Shown: positions 17,952 through 26,978, counted from the first letter of the stretch. The stretch is 64,000 nt of DNA from JAZGGS01 sp963714405 (GCA_963714405.1 CAVQOH010000001.1:496001-560000); one strand, 5' to 3'. Numbers and translations are program-made. Notes: a model not told the origin generated them from the sequence alone.

Positions 17952-18635
17952 ATGATAAACGAGCAATTTATTAAAAACCTAGCATTCGATAGCCAGGCAT
18001 ATCAGCTTGTTGATTATCCTGATTTTTTTTCAACTAATGATAATAAAAAAGTACGTGTAAAAGATCTTGGGCAAAAATTTGCATCAATCAGCTCATTTTT
18101 TTATGATTACCTAAAGGAATACCACATCCCTTGTGCATATATAAAGAAACATCAAAAAAATTCATTGATGTTTGTTAAATTCCAACAATTACCATTTATG
18201 ATTAAAATTCTTAATGCTGCAGATAAACGCACTTCAAAACTATTTTCAATTAAAGAAAGAACACCGCTAAACCTACCCGTGTTTGAATATCATGTTGGAA
18301 ATACTAAAAACTCAATGGTTTCGGAGAGCCATTTAATTTCCTTTGATTTATGTACTAACGAAGATATCAGAATCATTAACCGTATTTGTTCCAAAGTTAA
18401 CGCTGTGCTTAAATCATTTTTTGAAAGAAGAAATGATACAATTGGTGAATTTTCCTGTAGTTTTGGTAAATTTGAATCAAAGATTTACCTGGTTGATGAT
18501 TTTACACCGCTTAGTCTAAAAGTACTTTCAAATGAAGAGAGCAGTACAAATAATCGTATCGATCCCTATAATTTGAATACTTCGAGTCGAATGAAAAAGT
18601 ACACTGATCATTTGTATAACATTACAAGCAGCTAA
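17952..18635 (+). CDS. Diverged SAICAR synthetase (PurC) homologue, probably not catalytic
   Basis: The protein has 227 residues (E. coli PurC has 237). From about residue 40 it can be laid on PurC almost without gaps. KFASISSFFYDYLKEYHIP matches the NKFNYFIMSKLAEAGIP region. The strand plus loop at 84-120 keeps the PPLF-type block as NLPVFEY. GEFSCSFGKFESKIYLVDDFTP matches VDFKLEFG...DEFSP. The signature residues are gone: GKAK near the start, the VVRN-RAAGS loop (here MIKILNAADKR), the K and E of FKLEFG, and the D and R of SPD-x2-R. Only the Asp of DDF remains. It is the first gene of the psd-pssA-purS-purQ run, a place where purC would be natural. The homology is my own alignment; loss of activity is an inference. 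Confidence 0.7.
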   Translation: MINEQFIKNLAFDSQAYQLVDYPDFFSTNDNKKVRVKDLGQKFASISSFFYDYLKEYHIPCAYIKKHQKNSLMFVKFQQLPFMIKILNAADKRTSKLFSIKERTPLNLPVFEYHVGNTKNSMVSESHLISFDLCTNEDIRIINRICSKVNAVLKSFFERRNDTIGEFSCSFGKFESKIYLVDDFTPLSLKVLSNEESSTNNRIDPYNLNTSSRMKKYTDHLYNITSS

Positions 18636-18639
18636 TTTA

Positions 18640-19293
18640 ATGTTTACAAAATATGGTTATACCACAATTGGTATTATTTCGATTTTATCCTTCCTTTTAA
18701 TAGCTACAAGTTTTTTTATTCAAAATAACCCGGCAAAAATTTTTCTTATTGCGCTGGCAGTTATCAGTTTAGTTTTTACTTTATCATTTTTCAGAGATCC
18801 AGATAGAACTACACCAGATAGTGAAGATGTAATTGTATCACCTGCTGATGGAAAAATCCTGTTTGTAAAAAAATATGATGAAGGTAAATTTGTTCAAGCA
18901 AAAGTAAATATGATTTCAATTTTCATGTCTCCCCTCAATGTTCATGTTAATAGAATTCCAATTAGTGGAGTTGTTGATTATTTAAAGTATCACGAAGGAA
19001 AATATGTTGCAGCTTTTGAAGATAAGGCTTCAGATCAAAATGAAAGAATGGAAATTGGAATAACCTGTAAACATGGAAAAATTTTATTTACACAGGTTGC
19101 TGGTATGGTTGCAAGAAGGATAGTTACAGAACTGGAAACCGGTGACACAGTAAAAATTGGAAATAGATTTGGTATGATAAAATTCGGCAGCCGTGTTGAT
19201 GTATATGCACCGCTGAACTGGAAACCAAAAGTTTTAAAAGATGAAACCGTTACAGCAGGTGAAACAATTCTTTTTGAATTAGAGATAAAATGA
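18640..19293 (+). CDS. psd: Phosphatidylserine decarboxylase proenzyme (short type)
   Basis: The protein has 217 residues with one or two N-terminal membrane helices (about 8-50). The conserved blocks are SPADGKI (67-73), SIFMSPLNVHVNRIP (93-107), and the self-cleavage site Gly183-Ser184 in KFGSRVDVY, where Ser becomes the pyruvoyl group. It decarboxylates phosphatidylserine to phosphatidylethanolamine at the inner membrane. Its stop overlaps the start of pssA by 4 bp, so the two successive steps of PE synthesis are coupled. Confidence 0.96.
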   Translation: MFTKYGYTTIGIISILSFLLIATSFFIQNNPAKIFLIALAVISLVFTLSFFRDPDRTTPDSEDVIVSPADGKILFVKKYDEGKFVQAKVNMISIFMSPLNVHVNRIPISGVVDYLKYHEGKYVAAFEDKASDQNERMEIGITCKHGKILFTQVAGMVARRIVTELETGDTVKIGNRFGMIKFGSRVDVYAPLNWKPKVLKDETVTAGETILFELEIK

Positions 19294-20015
19294 ACCGTCT
19301 TCGTATCACTCCCTCCGTAATTCCTAATCTGTTTACATCGCTTAACATGTTCAGTGGATTTTTATCCATAATAAGTGCTGCAAACGGAAATTACAATTAT
19401 GCTGCATGGTTAATTCTTGTTGCTGCTCTTTTTGATGCTTTAGATGGATTAGTTGCAAGATTGACAAACTCCAGTAGCGAACTTGGTGTTGAACTTGATT
19501 CGCTTTCAGATATTGTAAGTTTTGGAGCTGCACCATCATTTTTACTTTATAAGACTTACTTTTACCAATTTGATGCTATAGGGATTGTATTAAGTTCACT
19601 TCCTCTTATTGCAGGAGGTTTTCGGCTTGCACGATTTAACGTTCAACTAATTGGTTTTGAAAAATCATTTTTTATCGGGTTGCCAATTCCTTCATCGGCA
19701 TTAACAATTGCATCATTCATACTAGCATTTTATAACGATGGTTTTAAAACCCCCTGGTCTGATATCATCATCCCTATGATTTTAATTTTATCATTTTTGA
19801 TGATTAGTAATATTAGATATGAATCAATTCCAAAATTTTCCTTAAAAGGAATTAAAGAAAAACCGTTTCACTTCATATTTTTAATCGTTGCAGTTGTCTT
19901 AGTTATTTTTACATTCAAGTTAGGAATGTTCATCATTTTTGTTTTCATGATTGTATTTGGTATTTTAAAACACATTTATTACATAGTTAAAACCTCTAAG
20001 AGTGAAGATTTATAA
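19290..20015 (+). CDS. pssA: CDP-diacylglycerol-serine O-phosphatidyltransferase
   Basis: This 241-residue membrane protein has the full CDP-alcohol phosphatidyltransferase motif: D49-x2-D52-G53-x2-A56-R57-x8-G66-x3-D70-x3-D74. It makes phosphatidylserine from CDP-diacylglycerol and serine. The next gene back in the operon encodes Psd, giving a two-step PE module. The length fits type II PssA proteins with 6-8 helices. Confidence 0.95.
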   Translation: MNRLRITPSVIPNLFTSLNMFSGFLSIISAANGNYNYAAWLILVAALFDALDGLVARLTNSSSELGVELDSLSDIVSFGAAPSFLLYKTYFYQFDAIGIVLSSLPLIAGGFRLARFNVQLIGFEKSFFIGLPIPSSALTIASFILAFYNDGFKTPWSDIIIPMILILSFLMISNIRYESIPKFSLKGIKEKPFHFIFLIVAVVLVIFTFKLGMFIIFVFMIVFGILKHIYYIVKTSKSEDL

Positions 20016-20041
20016 TAATTTTTAATAGTTGAGAAAATAAA

Positions 20042-20293
20042 TTGTATACCGCAAAAGTATTAATTAAACGAAGACCAACCATTTTAGATCCTCAGGGAAA
20101 AGCAGTAGAAATTGGTGCTAAAAACCTTGGTTTAAATAACATCTCGAATACACGAATTGATAAATACATTCAGTTTAATGTTGATGCTAAAAATAAAAGT
20201 GATGCGGAAAAAGAAGTGGATGAGTACTGCCATAAGCTGTTAGCAAATCCTATTATGGAAGATTATGAGTTTACACTGGAAGAAGTGAAATGA
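20042..20293 (+). CDS. purS: Phosphoribosylformylglycinamidine synthase subunit PurS
   Basis: The protein has 83 residues with a TTG start at 20042. It has the PurS pattern: KVLIKRRPTILDPQGKAVEIGAKNLG, then a conserved R-x-DKYIQF segment and a VDEYCHKLLANPIMEDYEF end. PurS bridges PurQ and small PurL in the three-subunit FGAM synthase used by most bacteria outside the Gammaproteobacteria. It overlaps purQ by 4 bp. purL is not in the window. Confidence 0.95.
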   Translation: MYTAKVLIKRRPTILDPQGKAVEIGAKNLGLNNISNTRIDKYIQFNVDAKNKSDAEKEVDEYCHKLLANPIMEDYEFTLEEVK

Positions 20294-20991
20294 GATCTCC
20301 AAAATTTGGCATTGTTGTTTTTCCCGGTTCCAATTGTGATCACGATGCATATTATGTTCTAAGAAAACTTCTTGGTTACCATACAAATTTCTTGTGGCAT
20401 AAAGAAAGCGATTTAAAGGAGAGCGATGTGATAGTTTTACCAGGAGGATTTTCTTATGGAGATTATCTTCGCACTGGTTCCATTGCTCGCTTTTCTCCAA
20501 TAATGAATGAAGTAGTCAGTTTTGCAAATAAAGGCGGCACAGTAATTGGAATCTGCAATGGATTCCAGATATTGCTGGAAGCAGGATTGCTGCCAGGAGT
20601 AATGCTCAAAAATATTTCACTCAATTTTGTTTGTAAAGATGTTTATCTTTCAGTTGAAAACAGAGAAACTACATTCACAAAAGGCATCGAAACTGAAGAC
20701 GCAATAAAAGTTCCTATTGCACATGGAGAAGGAAATTACTTTGCTGATAAGGAAATTTTAAAAGGACTTGTTGATAATAATCAAATAGTATTTAAGTATG
20801 CTTCCAAAGATGGAATAGTTTCTGAAGAATATAATCCTAACGGTTCAGCAATGAATATCGCAGGCATTGTAAACAAAGAAGGAAATATTTTGGGAATGAT
20901 GCCGCATCCTGAAAGAAGCAGTGACCAAGTTCTTAAAAAAACTGATGGAAGTTTAATTTTTAAAGCAATTGCTAATAATATTTTTAATTAA
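20290..20991 (+). CDS. purQ: Phosphoribosylformylglycinamidine synthase subunit PurQ (glutamine amidotransferase)
   Basis: This 233-residue class I amidotransferase has nucleophile Cys89 in VIGICNGFQIL. An oxyanion and start block reads VFPGSNCDHDA, and the catalytic His/Glu lie in MMPHPERSSD near the C-terminus. It supplies ammonia from glutamine to PurL for conversion of FGAR to FGAM. It is cotranscribed with purS (4-bp overlap) and followed 11 bp later by tatA. Confidence 0.97.
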   Translation: MRSPKFGIVVFPGSNCDHDAYYVLRKLLGYHTNFLWHKESDLKESDVIVLPGGFSYGDYLRTGSIARFSPIMNEVVSFANKGGTVIGICNGFQILLEAGLLPGVMLKNISLNFVCKDVYLSVENRETTFTKGIETEDAIKVPIAHGEGNYFADKEILKGLVDNNQIVFKYASKDGIVSEEYNPNGSAMNIAGIVNKEGNILGMMPHPERSSDQVLKKTDGSLIFKAIANNIFN

Positions 20992-21002
20992 AAGGTGATG
21001 AT

Positions 21003-21197
21003 ATGTTTGGTAACTTAGGTGCAGGAGAAATAATTTTAATCCTGCTGGTAATTTTAATACTCTTTGGAGCTAAAAAAATTCCTGAGCTGGCAAAAGGACT
21101 TGGAAAAGGAATGAGCGAGTTCAAAAAGGGATTGAAGGATGTTGAAAGTGAAATAAAAGATGCTGATAAAGATAAAATTGATGATAAGAAAAGCTGA
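21003..21197 (+). CDS. tatA: Sec-independent protein translocase TatA/E
   Basis: The protein has 64 residues with the TatA layout. A short N-terminal membrane helix (about 7-22) is followed by the FGAKKIPELAKGLGKGMSEFKKGL amphipathic helix with its FG hinge and conserved Pro, then a charged tail. It forms the pore-like oligomer of the Tat pathway; tatB and tatC are not adjacent. It is the last gene before the terminator at 21224-21252. Confidence 0.92.
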   Translation: MFGNLGAGEIILILLVILILFGAKKIPELAKGLGKGMSEFKKGLKDVESEIKDADKDKIDDKKS

Positions 21198-21223
21198 ATT
21201 AAGTTAAATATCTGATTAAGTTT

Positions 21224-21252
21224 AGCCGTTTCATTTAAGGAACGGCTTTTTT
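21224..21252 (+). terminator. Rho-independent terminator after tatA
   Basis: A 7-bp stem AGCCGTT (21224-21230) and AACGGCT (21241-21247) encloses a 10-nt loop and runs into TTTTTT (21247-21252). It lies 27 bp past the tatA stop and closes the psd-pssA-pur-tatA operon. The minus-strand FG-GAP gene ends just beyond it at 21271. Confidence 0.85.
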
Positions 21253-21270
21253 ATGCTTCAGAATTCTATA

Positions 21271-22902
21271 TTATTTTTGCAACACCATTTTCTTCGTGTC
21301 CATAAAAATGCCTGTCCTCAACTGGTAGAAATATATTCCACTAGTCAAGCCACTGCCATCGAATCCAAGCTTATACTCTCCCGCTGTTTGTTGTTCATCA
21401 ACTAATACGGCAATTTCATTTCCCAGTATATCATAAACTGTAATTTTAACATTAGCTGTTGTCGTCAACCGATAACTAATCACTGTTCCTGGATTAAACG
21501 GATTAGGATATGGTTCATACAATTGAAATCCTTCAAGGATAGTGTTTAATTCTTCCTTTACGCTTACAGGCTGCTGATACAGAGTGTCACCGGCAAATAT
21601 ATTTATGAAACCAGGAATACAGCCCCCCAATACACTACATTGTCCTACACATATATCATTTAATCCATCCCCATTTACATCCCCTACCCTGGCTATTAGT
21701 TTACCGTACCCATTAAAATCTCCTCCATAATATTGTTTTGGTACCTCAGGCATTTGACCGCCTCCTATCCACAGCCGTGCTTGTTCGGGTCCACCAAAGG
21801 TTGTTCCTGCCAACAAATCATTGTATCCATCGCCATTTACATCACCTGGTAATGCTATATTTATAATTGCATCATTTTGTGTATTCAATCCCACATCAGG
21901 AATTGTATCTATTGGTATGATTCCATAGAGTATTGAGTTTAGGTAGTAGAATTCATAAAAATTTCCATAGGAACTTATCAGTATGTCATCTTTGTCGTCC
22001 CCGTTTATGTCTTCTATTATTCTAAACCTTGTCGGGTCAAAGGAGTGTTCATTTTTATAAAATGTAACAAATGGTTCTGTATTCCACGCACTGTTGCCTT
22101 TGTAGAATTTGATGAATTCATTTGTAGGGCCACTCCAGGCATCCCCGGTTATTGCAAGATCAGTTAATCCATCATTATCTAAATCGCCGGTTGTAACTTT
22201 ATGGCCCCATAGTCTTAAATCATTAGCAATATCACCATTTATCACTATTGATGCAATTGTATCGAAGGGAATTGCGTTATAAATATAAAATTTACCATAT
22301 TGTGTAAATCCAGAAAACGGATAATCAGCATCGTAAATCATTAACTCACTAATATTGTTACCATCAAAATCTTTAATAACATATATTGAATACCCAAAAT
22401 TATATCCATCACCTTCAGGTGCTTCAAAATGAATATCAGGAATAGTATCCAATAAACCTCCTCCATAGTAAATATTCACTTTACCTTTCTGGTTGGAGCC
22501 CTCCACATCCTGGTATGTAATAACTATATCCTTTTTTGCATCTCCATTTACATCTACTGCAACTATAGACCTTTGAATTATATGAAAAACTAATTCAGGA
22601 ATAGTATCCATAGGGCTGCCTCCAAAGAAGATGCTTACTTTGTTTTCATTGCAATCATAGACAAGTATATCATCACAGCCATCGCTATTCTGGTCGCCTA
22701 ATGCTACAACGCCGTACTTATAAGGATAGAGATGTTTCTGGAAGAAGAGAGAATCGAATTGCCCATAAGTAGAAGTAAAGGAAGGTATGCAAATAAAAAA
22801 AATAAGGATCAACAAAAAGAGATTAAATGATTTCTGTATAAATTTCACAAGGAAAAGGAAAAAATATTTCCACGATTTGAAATAACTTAGAGACATACCC
22901 AC
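21271..22902 (-). CDS. Secreted FG-GAP repeat (beta-propeller) protein with T9SS C-terminal sorting domain
   Basis: The protein has 543 residues. A long hydrophobic N-terminal segment (about 12-45) precedes six or seven integrin-alpha-like FG-GAP repeats with calcium loops such as DVNGDAKKDI, DLDNDGLTDL, DINGDDKDDI, DVNGDGYNDL and DVNGDGLNDI. The C-terminus has the type A sorting tail: YEPYPNPFNPGTVISY, VYDILGNEIAVLV, and a final KKMVLQK. It should be exported by Sec and then by T9SS and end up outside the cell. The signal sequence is preceded by about 25 extra residues, so the true start may be internal. Partner unknown. Confidence 0.9.
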   Translation of the reverse strand: MGMSLSYFKSWKYFFLFLVKFIQKSFNLFLLILIFFICIPSFTSTYGQFDSLFFQKHLYPYKYGVVALGDQNSDGCDDILVYDCNENKVSIFFGGSPMDTIPELVFHIIQRSIVAVDVNGDAKKDIVITYQDVEGSNQKGKVNIYYGGGLLDTIPDIHFEAPEGDGYNFGYSIYVIKDFDGNNISELMIYDADYPFSGFTQYGKFYIYNAIPFDTIASIVINGDIANDLRLWGHKVTTGDLDNDGLTDLAITGDAWSGPTNEFIKFYKGNSAWNTEPFVTFYKNEHSFDPTRFRIIEDINGDDKDDILISSYGNFYEFYYLNSILYGIIPIDTIPDVGLNTQNDAIINIALPGDVNGDGYNDLLAGTTFGGPEQARLWIGGGQMPEVPKQYYGGDFNGYGKLIARVGDVNGDGLNDICVGQCSVLGGCIPGFINIFAGDTLYQQPVSVKEELNTILEGFQLYEPYPNPFNPGTVISYRLTTTANVKITVYDILGNEIAVLVDEQQTAGEYKLGFDGSGLTSGIYFYQLRTGIFMDTKKMVLQK

Positions 22903-23135
22903 ATTCTCTCTTAATTATTAACCACAACTAATTGGTAAGTTAAAGAACGCAATATGGAATGTCAATAAAGGTAAGATTCTCACTAACATGAATTTCCTGT
23001 ATAGTTAATAAATGAAAACCTTGTAATTATCTCATTTTCATTCTACACTATCATAAAAGATGATATTTCAATCAAAATACTTAAATTTGAAATCTAAATT
23101 TAAAACCAGTTCTTCAAACAGAGGGAAAATGATTT

Positions 23136-24110
23136 ATGAGCATACTAGTAGATAAAAAAACACGTCTCGTTGTTCAGGGAATTACTGGCGGCGAAGGTTC
23201 ATTTCATACCGGACAGATGGTAGAGTACGGAACAAAAGTTGTCGCAGGTGTAACTCCCGGTAAAGGCGGAACCAGGTTCGAAAACATTCCAATTTACAAC
23301 ACCGTTGAAGATGCAGTAAAGCGGCAGAAAGCTAACACTTCAATTATTTTTGTACCTCCACCATTTGCAGCGGATGCAATTCTTGAAGCAGCAAACTCTG
23401 GAATTAAAGTTATCATTTGCATTACAGAAGGAATTCCTGCTGCTGATATGGTGAAAGTTTATAATTCAATTAAGAATAAAGGTGTTACTCTTGTTGGACC
23501 TAATTGCCCGGGAGTCATATCACCTGGAAAAGCTAAAGTTGGTATTATGCCTGGCTTTGTTCATAAAAAAGGAAAAATTGGAATTGTTTCACGAAGTGGA
23601 ACCTTAACTTATGAAGCTGTTAAACAAATTGTAGATGTTGGAATGGGTCAATCAACTGCTGTAGGAATTGGAGGTGATCCGGTAATCGGTTCACAATTTA
23701 AAGATATTATTAAACTCTTTAATGAAGATGATGGAACTGAAGGAATTGTAATGATTGGCGAAATTGGTGGAACTGCAGAAGAAGAAGCTGCTGCTTACAT
23801 CAAAAAGAATGTTAAGAAACCTGTTGTTGGTTTTATTGCAGGAAGAACTGCTCCCCCGGGAAGAAGAATGGGTCATGCAGGTGCTATTATTGCAGGCGGA
23901 AAAGGTACTGCAGCAGAAAAAATTACAGCAATGAAAAAAGCTGGAATTAAAGTTGCTGAATCTCCGGCTGATATTGGCATTACAATGCTAAAAGCAATTG
24001 AAAACCTGAAAAAGAAACCGATGAAAAAAACATCAACTAAGAAGACTGTTAAAACTAAAAAAGCATCTGCTGCTAAAAAAGCAACAGCTAGAAAAAAGAA
24101 GAAAAAATAA
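23136..24110 (+). CDS. sucD: Succinyl-CoA ligase (ADP/GDP-forming) alpha subunit with an extra lysine-rich tail
   Basis: The protein has 324 residues. The CoA-binding domain starts GITGGEGSFHTGQM and includes GPNCPGVISPG. The ligase domain holds the phospho-histidine His247 in GRRMGHAGAI. Residues 1-291 cover the whole normal enzyme. Residues 292-324 are an added tail rich in Lys, Ala and Thr (about half lysine) with no counterpart in typical SucD. The beta subunit SucC is not adjacent. SD-like GAGGG lies upstream of ATG 23136. A TAAATTTG at 23082-23089 resembles a -7 box, without a clear -33. Confidence 0.95.
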   Translation: MSILVDKKTRLVVQGITGGEGSFHTGQMVEYGTKVVAGVTPGKGGTRFENIPIYNTVEDAVKRQKANTSIIFVPPPFAADAILEAANSGIKVIICITEGIPAADMVKVYNSIKNKGVTLVGPNCPGVISPGKAKVGIMPGFVHKKGKIGIVSRSGTLTYEAVKQIVDVGMGQSTAVGIGGDPVIGSQFKDIIKLFNEDDGTEGIVMIGEIGGTAEEEAAAYIKKNVKKPVVGFIAGRTAPPGRRMGHAGAIIAGGKGTAAEKITAMKKAGIKVAESPADIGITMLKAIENLKKKPMKKTSTKKTVKTKKASAAKKATARKKKKK

Positions 24111-24144
24111 TTCACTATTATAGTTCTACTATTTCATTTTATAA

Positions 24145-24164
24145 AAGCCCGCTTAGCCGGGCTT
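24145..24164 (+). terminator. Hairpin between sucD and ndk, probable terminator
   Basis: A GC-rich 7-bp stem AAGCCCG (24145-24151) and CGGGCTT (24158-24164) has a 6-nt loop and lies 35 bp past the sucD stop. The T-run that follows is poor (CAATATTT), so it may be a partial terminator or an mRNA-stabilising stem. ndk starts 36 bp downstream. Confidence 0.55.
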
Positions 24165-24199
24165 CAATATTTACCACCAGATTTTTAAAGGAGAATAAA

Positions 24200-24631
24200 T
24201 TGGGAAATAAAACACTTGCAATAATAAAACCTGACGCCGTGGAAAATGATTACACCGGTGAAATAATTTCGATGATCATTAAAGCCGGTTTTAAAATAAA
24301 AGCAATGAAGATGATAAGACTAACGGAATCATCTGCAAAAGGATTTTATGAAATTCATAAAGGAAGACCATTTTTTGGTGAACTAGTTGAATATATGACC
24401 TCAGGTCCTTGCATTCCAATTGCCCTTGAAAGAGAAAATGCTGTTGAGGAATACAGAAAACTTATTGGTGCAACAGACCCTGCAAAAGCTACTGAAGGAA
24501 CAGTAAGAAAACTATTTGCTAAAGATATTCAAAACAATGCAGTTCACGGATCTGATTCTGATGAAAATGCTGTAATAGAAATTGCTCACTTTTTTTCACG
24601 CAATGAACTTTTAAATAACTACTCGGGTTGA
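24200..24631 (+). CDS. ndk: Nucleoside diphosphate kinase
   Basis: The protein has 143 residues and starts at TTG 24200 behind AAAGGAG. It begins with NKTLAIIKPDAVENDYTGEI. The phospho-histidine is His116 in NNAVHGSDSDENA, the canonical NDK active site. It balances NTP pools with ATP as donor. Its stop overlaps the TTG start of the next gene. Confidence 0.97.
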   Translation: MGNKTLAIIKPDAVENDYTGEIISMIIKAGFKIKAMKMIRLTESSAKGFYEIHKGRPFFGELVEYMTSGPCIPIALERENAVEEYRKLIGATDPAKATEGTVRKLFAKDIQNNAVHGSDSDENAVIEIAHFFSRNELLNNYSG

Positions 24632-25875
24632 TAATTAAACTAATATATTTTTTAGTATTCCTGCTAGCTGGTTGTGCGTTAATAAATTGCCAGCAAAAGG
24701 AAAATGAAGATAAGAAATTCAGACTCGGTGCAGATGTTTTGATTGATGAACATTTGAGTTTAATAAAAGATAAAAAAATTGGATTAGTTATTAATCACAC
24801 ATCACGTTTATCCAATAAGACTCATCTTCTGGACACACTGCTTTCTTTAGGAGTTAATGTTTCTGTTATATTTACACCCGAGCATGGTATTTATGGAGAG
24901 TTTGAGAGAGGTAAACTAATTTCCGATTATGAAATTAGCACTATACCAATATACTCACTGTATGGAAATGTAAGAAAACCGTATAAAGAAATGTTAGCAA
25001 ACCTGGATATTATTGTTTATGATTTACAGGATTTGGGAGTTAGATTCTATACTTATATTTCTACACTTTTTTACGTTCTCGAATCTGCAACTGAGAAAAG
25101 TATTCCGATGATGATTCTTGATAGACCAAACCCGAATGATGGTATTCATGTTGCTGGACCTGTTCTTAATAATGAGTTTAAATCATTTATCGGATTAACA
25201 GAAATTCCTGTTATTTACGGAATGACTGCGGGGGAACTGGCACAACTTTATTTAAATGAGTTCATCCTAAATTCGAATTCAGATTATGAATTAACCATAA
25301 TAAAGATGAAAGGATGGAATAGAAATTCGAGCTGGGAAAATACTGGAATTAATTGGATACCGCCATCGCCCAATATCCCTGATGTGCAGACTGCTATAGT
25401 CTACCCGGGTACTTGTTTTCTTGAAGGTACAAATATTTCTGAAGGAAGAGGTACCGAACATCCTTTTCTTCAAATAGGTGCTCCATTTGTTTCATCCGAA
25501 GAATTAATTTATGAAATGAGGATTTTTACTGATAAAGCTTATGCACTCCATCCAATTTCTTTTTTGCCGGGAAGTATAAAAGGAAAAGCGGAAAATCCAA
25601 AATATTTAAACGAGGTTTGTAACGGTTTATTAATTACAGTTTTAAACAGTGATAAATTTAATGCGGTGGGTTTTGCTGTTAAACTTATTTATACTTTACA
25701 TAAATTGTATCCAGAACAATTCAAATTTGAAGATGATTATTTTGATAAATTAGCTGGTACTGATCAATTAAGAAAATATATTCTTCAAAATAAATCACCT
25801 GAATTTATTATAAATACCTGGAAAGAAGAATTAAGCAACTTTAAAATTATTAGAAACAACTATTTACTTTATTGA
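24628..25875 (+). CDS. DUF1343 lipoprotein, NamZ-like exo-beta-N-acetylmuramidase (GH171)
   Basis: The protein has 415 residues from TTG 24628, which overlaps the ndk stop. A lipoprotein signal (FLVFLLAGC) comes first. The family blocks are GLVINHTSRLSNKTHLLD, VIFTPEHGIYGEFERG, IVYDLQDLGVRFYTYISTL and LDRPNPNDGIHVAGP. Characterised members such as Bacillus NamZ remove N-acetylmuramate from the non-reducing end of peptidoglycan fragments. A role in muropeptide recycling or turnover at the envelope is therefore likely, though this copy is untested. Confidence 0.88.
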   Translation: MIIKLIYFLVFLLAGCALINCQQKENEDKKFRLGADVLIDEHLSLIKDKKIGLVINHTSRLSNKTHLLDTLLSLGVNVSVIFTPEHGIYGEFERGKLISDYEISTIPIYSLYGNVRKPYKEMLANLDIIVYDLQDLGVRFYTYISTLFYVLESATEKSIPMMILDRPNPNDGIHVAGPVLNNEFKSFIGLTEIPVIYGMTAGELAQLYLNEFILNSNSDYELTIIKMKGWNRNSSWENTGINWIPPSPNIPDVQTAIVYPGTCFLEGTNISEGRGTEHPFLQIGAPFVSSEELIYEMRIFTDKAYALHPISFLPGSIKGKAENPKYLNEVCNGLLITVLNSDKFNAVGFAVKLIYTLHKLYPEQFKFEDDYFDKLAGTDQLRKYILQNKSPEFIINTWKEELSNFKIIRNNYLLY

Positions 25876-25882
25876 GGATATA

Positions 25883-26932
25883 ATGTTCAAACTAACAATA
25901 ACCATTTTCGCTCTAGCAATATTATTAATTGGCTGTGATGATAAAAAAACGGTAGATGAACAAATTGAAGATGTAAATCTAACAGAAATTGATACTTTAG
26001 ATCTTGTTACAACAGAAGTTGATGACGAAAATGAATTTTTCTATTTTAGGTATAAATTTGTTGTGGGTGATACCTGGAAATACAAGCTAACAGTAATTTC
26101 AGATTCACAGCAATCTATTGAAGCAGATACTACAATCACTCAATCATTTAAACAAACCGTAAGATATATCGTAAACTATAATGTAACTTCAGTTGATGAG
26201 GACAGTGTTGCAGATATAATTTGCACGGTTTCAAATATTAATATGGATGCAAATTTAAATGGTGAAAATACTTCTTATAAATCCGGTTCAAATTTAGATT
26301 CCATTGATGTGGTAAGATTTGCAGAATATGAAGCCCTGGCAAACAAGCAATTCAAGTTACGTGTTAACCAGCTTGGCGAAGTTGTTGATGTTTATAGTAC
26401 TGATAAAATTTTTAACAGGTATCTTGAAATTCGTAACCTGCAGGATTCTCTAAATACCGAGCAAAAAAATACTGTTAAAAATGATCTTATTAATGGTATG
26501 CTAAAACCGCTTATGGGACAAATTATAAGAGTTGTGCCCGAGAAGAAAATGGCAAAGGATTCCATCTGGACCTACTCAAAAGCTGCAATGCAAATGATGG
26601 TTTTCGAAATGGAGTATACAAACTATTATAAAATTGAAAACCTGGAATTGTATGATGATGAAAAACTGGCAGTGATTTCAGGTACAATAAAAACTGAGAT
26701 TAGCGGTGATCCTAATTACAGCGAACAGGGTATAAATTACGTATTTGAAACTCCAGTTTCATCTGCAGGCGGAAAGGTTTATTTTAATCTTGATAGAGGT
26801 TTGGTTCAGAAAAGTAAAACAGATTCACGATTGGAAACTGCTTATACCATGGAAATGGTAACTCCACAGGGAATACAAAAAGGAAGTACAAGAGAAATTA
26901 TAATAAATAAAAATATATTAGAGCTATTATAA
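25883..26932 (+). CDS. Lipoprotein of unknown function
   Basis: The protein has 349 residues with a lipoprotein signal (MFKLTITIFALAILLIGC) followed by an acidic linker of about 30 residues. The rest is beta-rich, with a FVVGDTWKYKLTVIS block typical of secreted DUF6263-like beta-sandwich proteins; I am not certain of the family. It follows the NamZ-like gene by 7 bp, with GAGGATATA as ribosome site, so the two are probably cotranscribed. It ends 8 bp before a strong bidirectional hairpin. Confidence 0.75.
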   Translation: MFKLTITIFALAILLIGCDDKKTVDEQIEDVNLTEIDTLDLVTTEVDDENEFFYFRYKFVVGDTWKYKLTVISDSQQSIEADTTITQSFKQTVRYIVNYNVTSVDEDSVADIICTVSNINMDANLNGENTSYKSGSNLDSIDVVRFAEYEALANKQFKLRVNQLGEVVDVYSTDKIFNRYLEIRNLQDSLNTEQKNTVKNDLINGMLKPLMGQIIRVVPEKKMAKDSIWTYSKAAMQMMVFEMEYTNYYKIENLELYDDEKLAVISGTIKTEISGDPNYSEQGINYVFETPVSSAGGKVYFNLDRGLVQKSKTDSRLETAYTMEMVTPQGIQKGSTREIIINKNILELL

Positions 26933-26940
26933 AATATTTT

Positions 26941-26970
26941 ATGGGTGAAGCAAACTACTGCTTCACCCAT
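26941..26970. terminator. Bidirectional terminator between convergent genes
   Basis: A perfect 12-bp stem ATGGGTGAAGCA (26941-26952) and TGCTTCACCCAT (26959-26970) has a 6-nt loop. It is flanked by TTTTAATTTTT on the right and by a T-rich run on the minus strand. It sits exactly between the lipoprotein gene ending at 26932 and the NfeD gene ending at 26979 and can serve both. Confidence 0.85.
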
Positions 26971-26978
26971 TTTAATTT

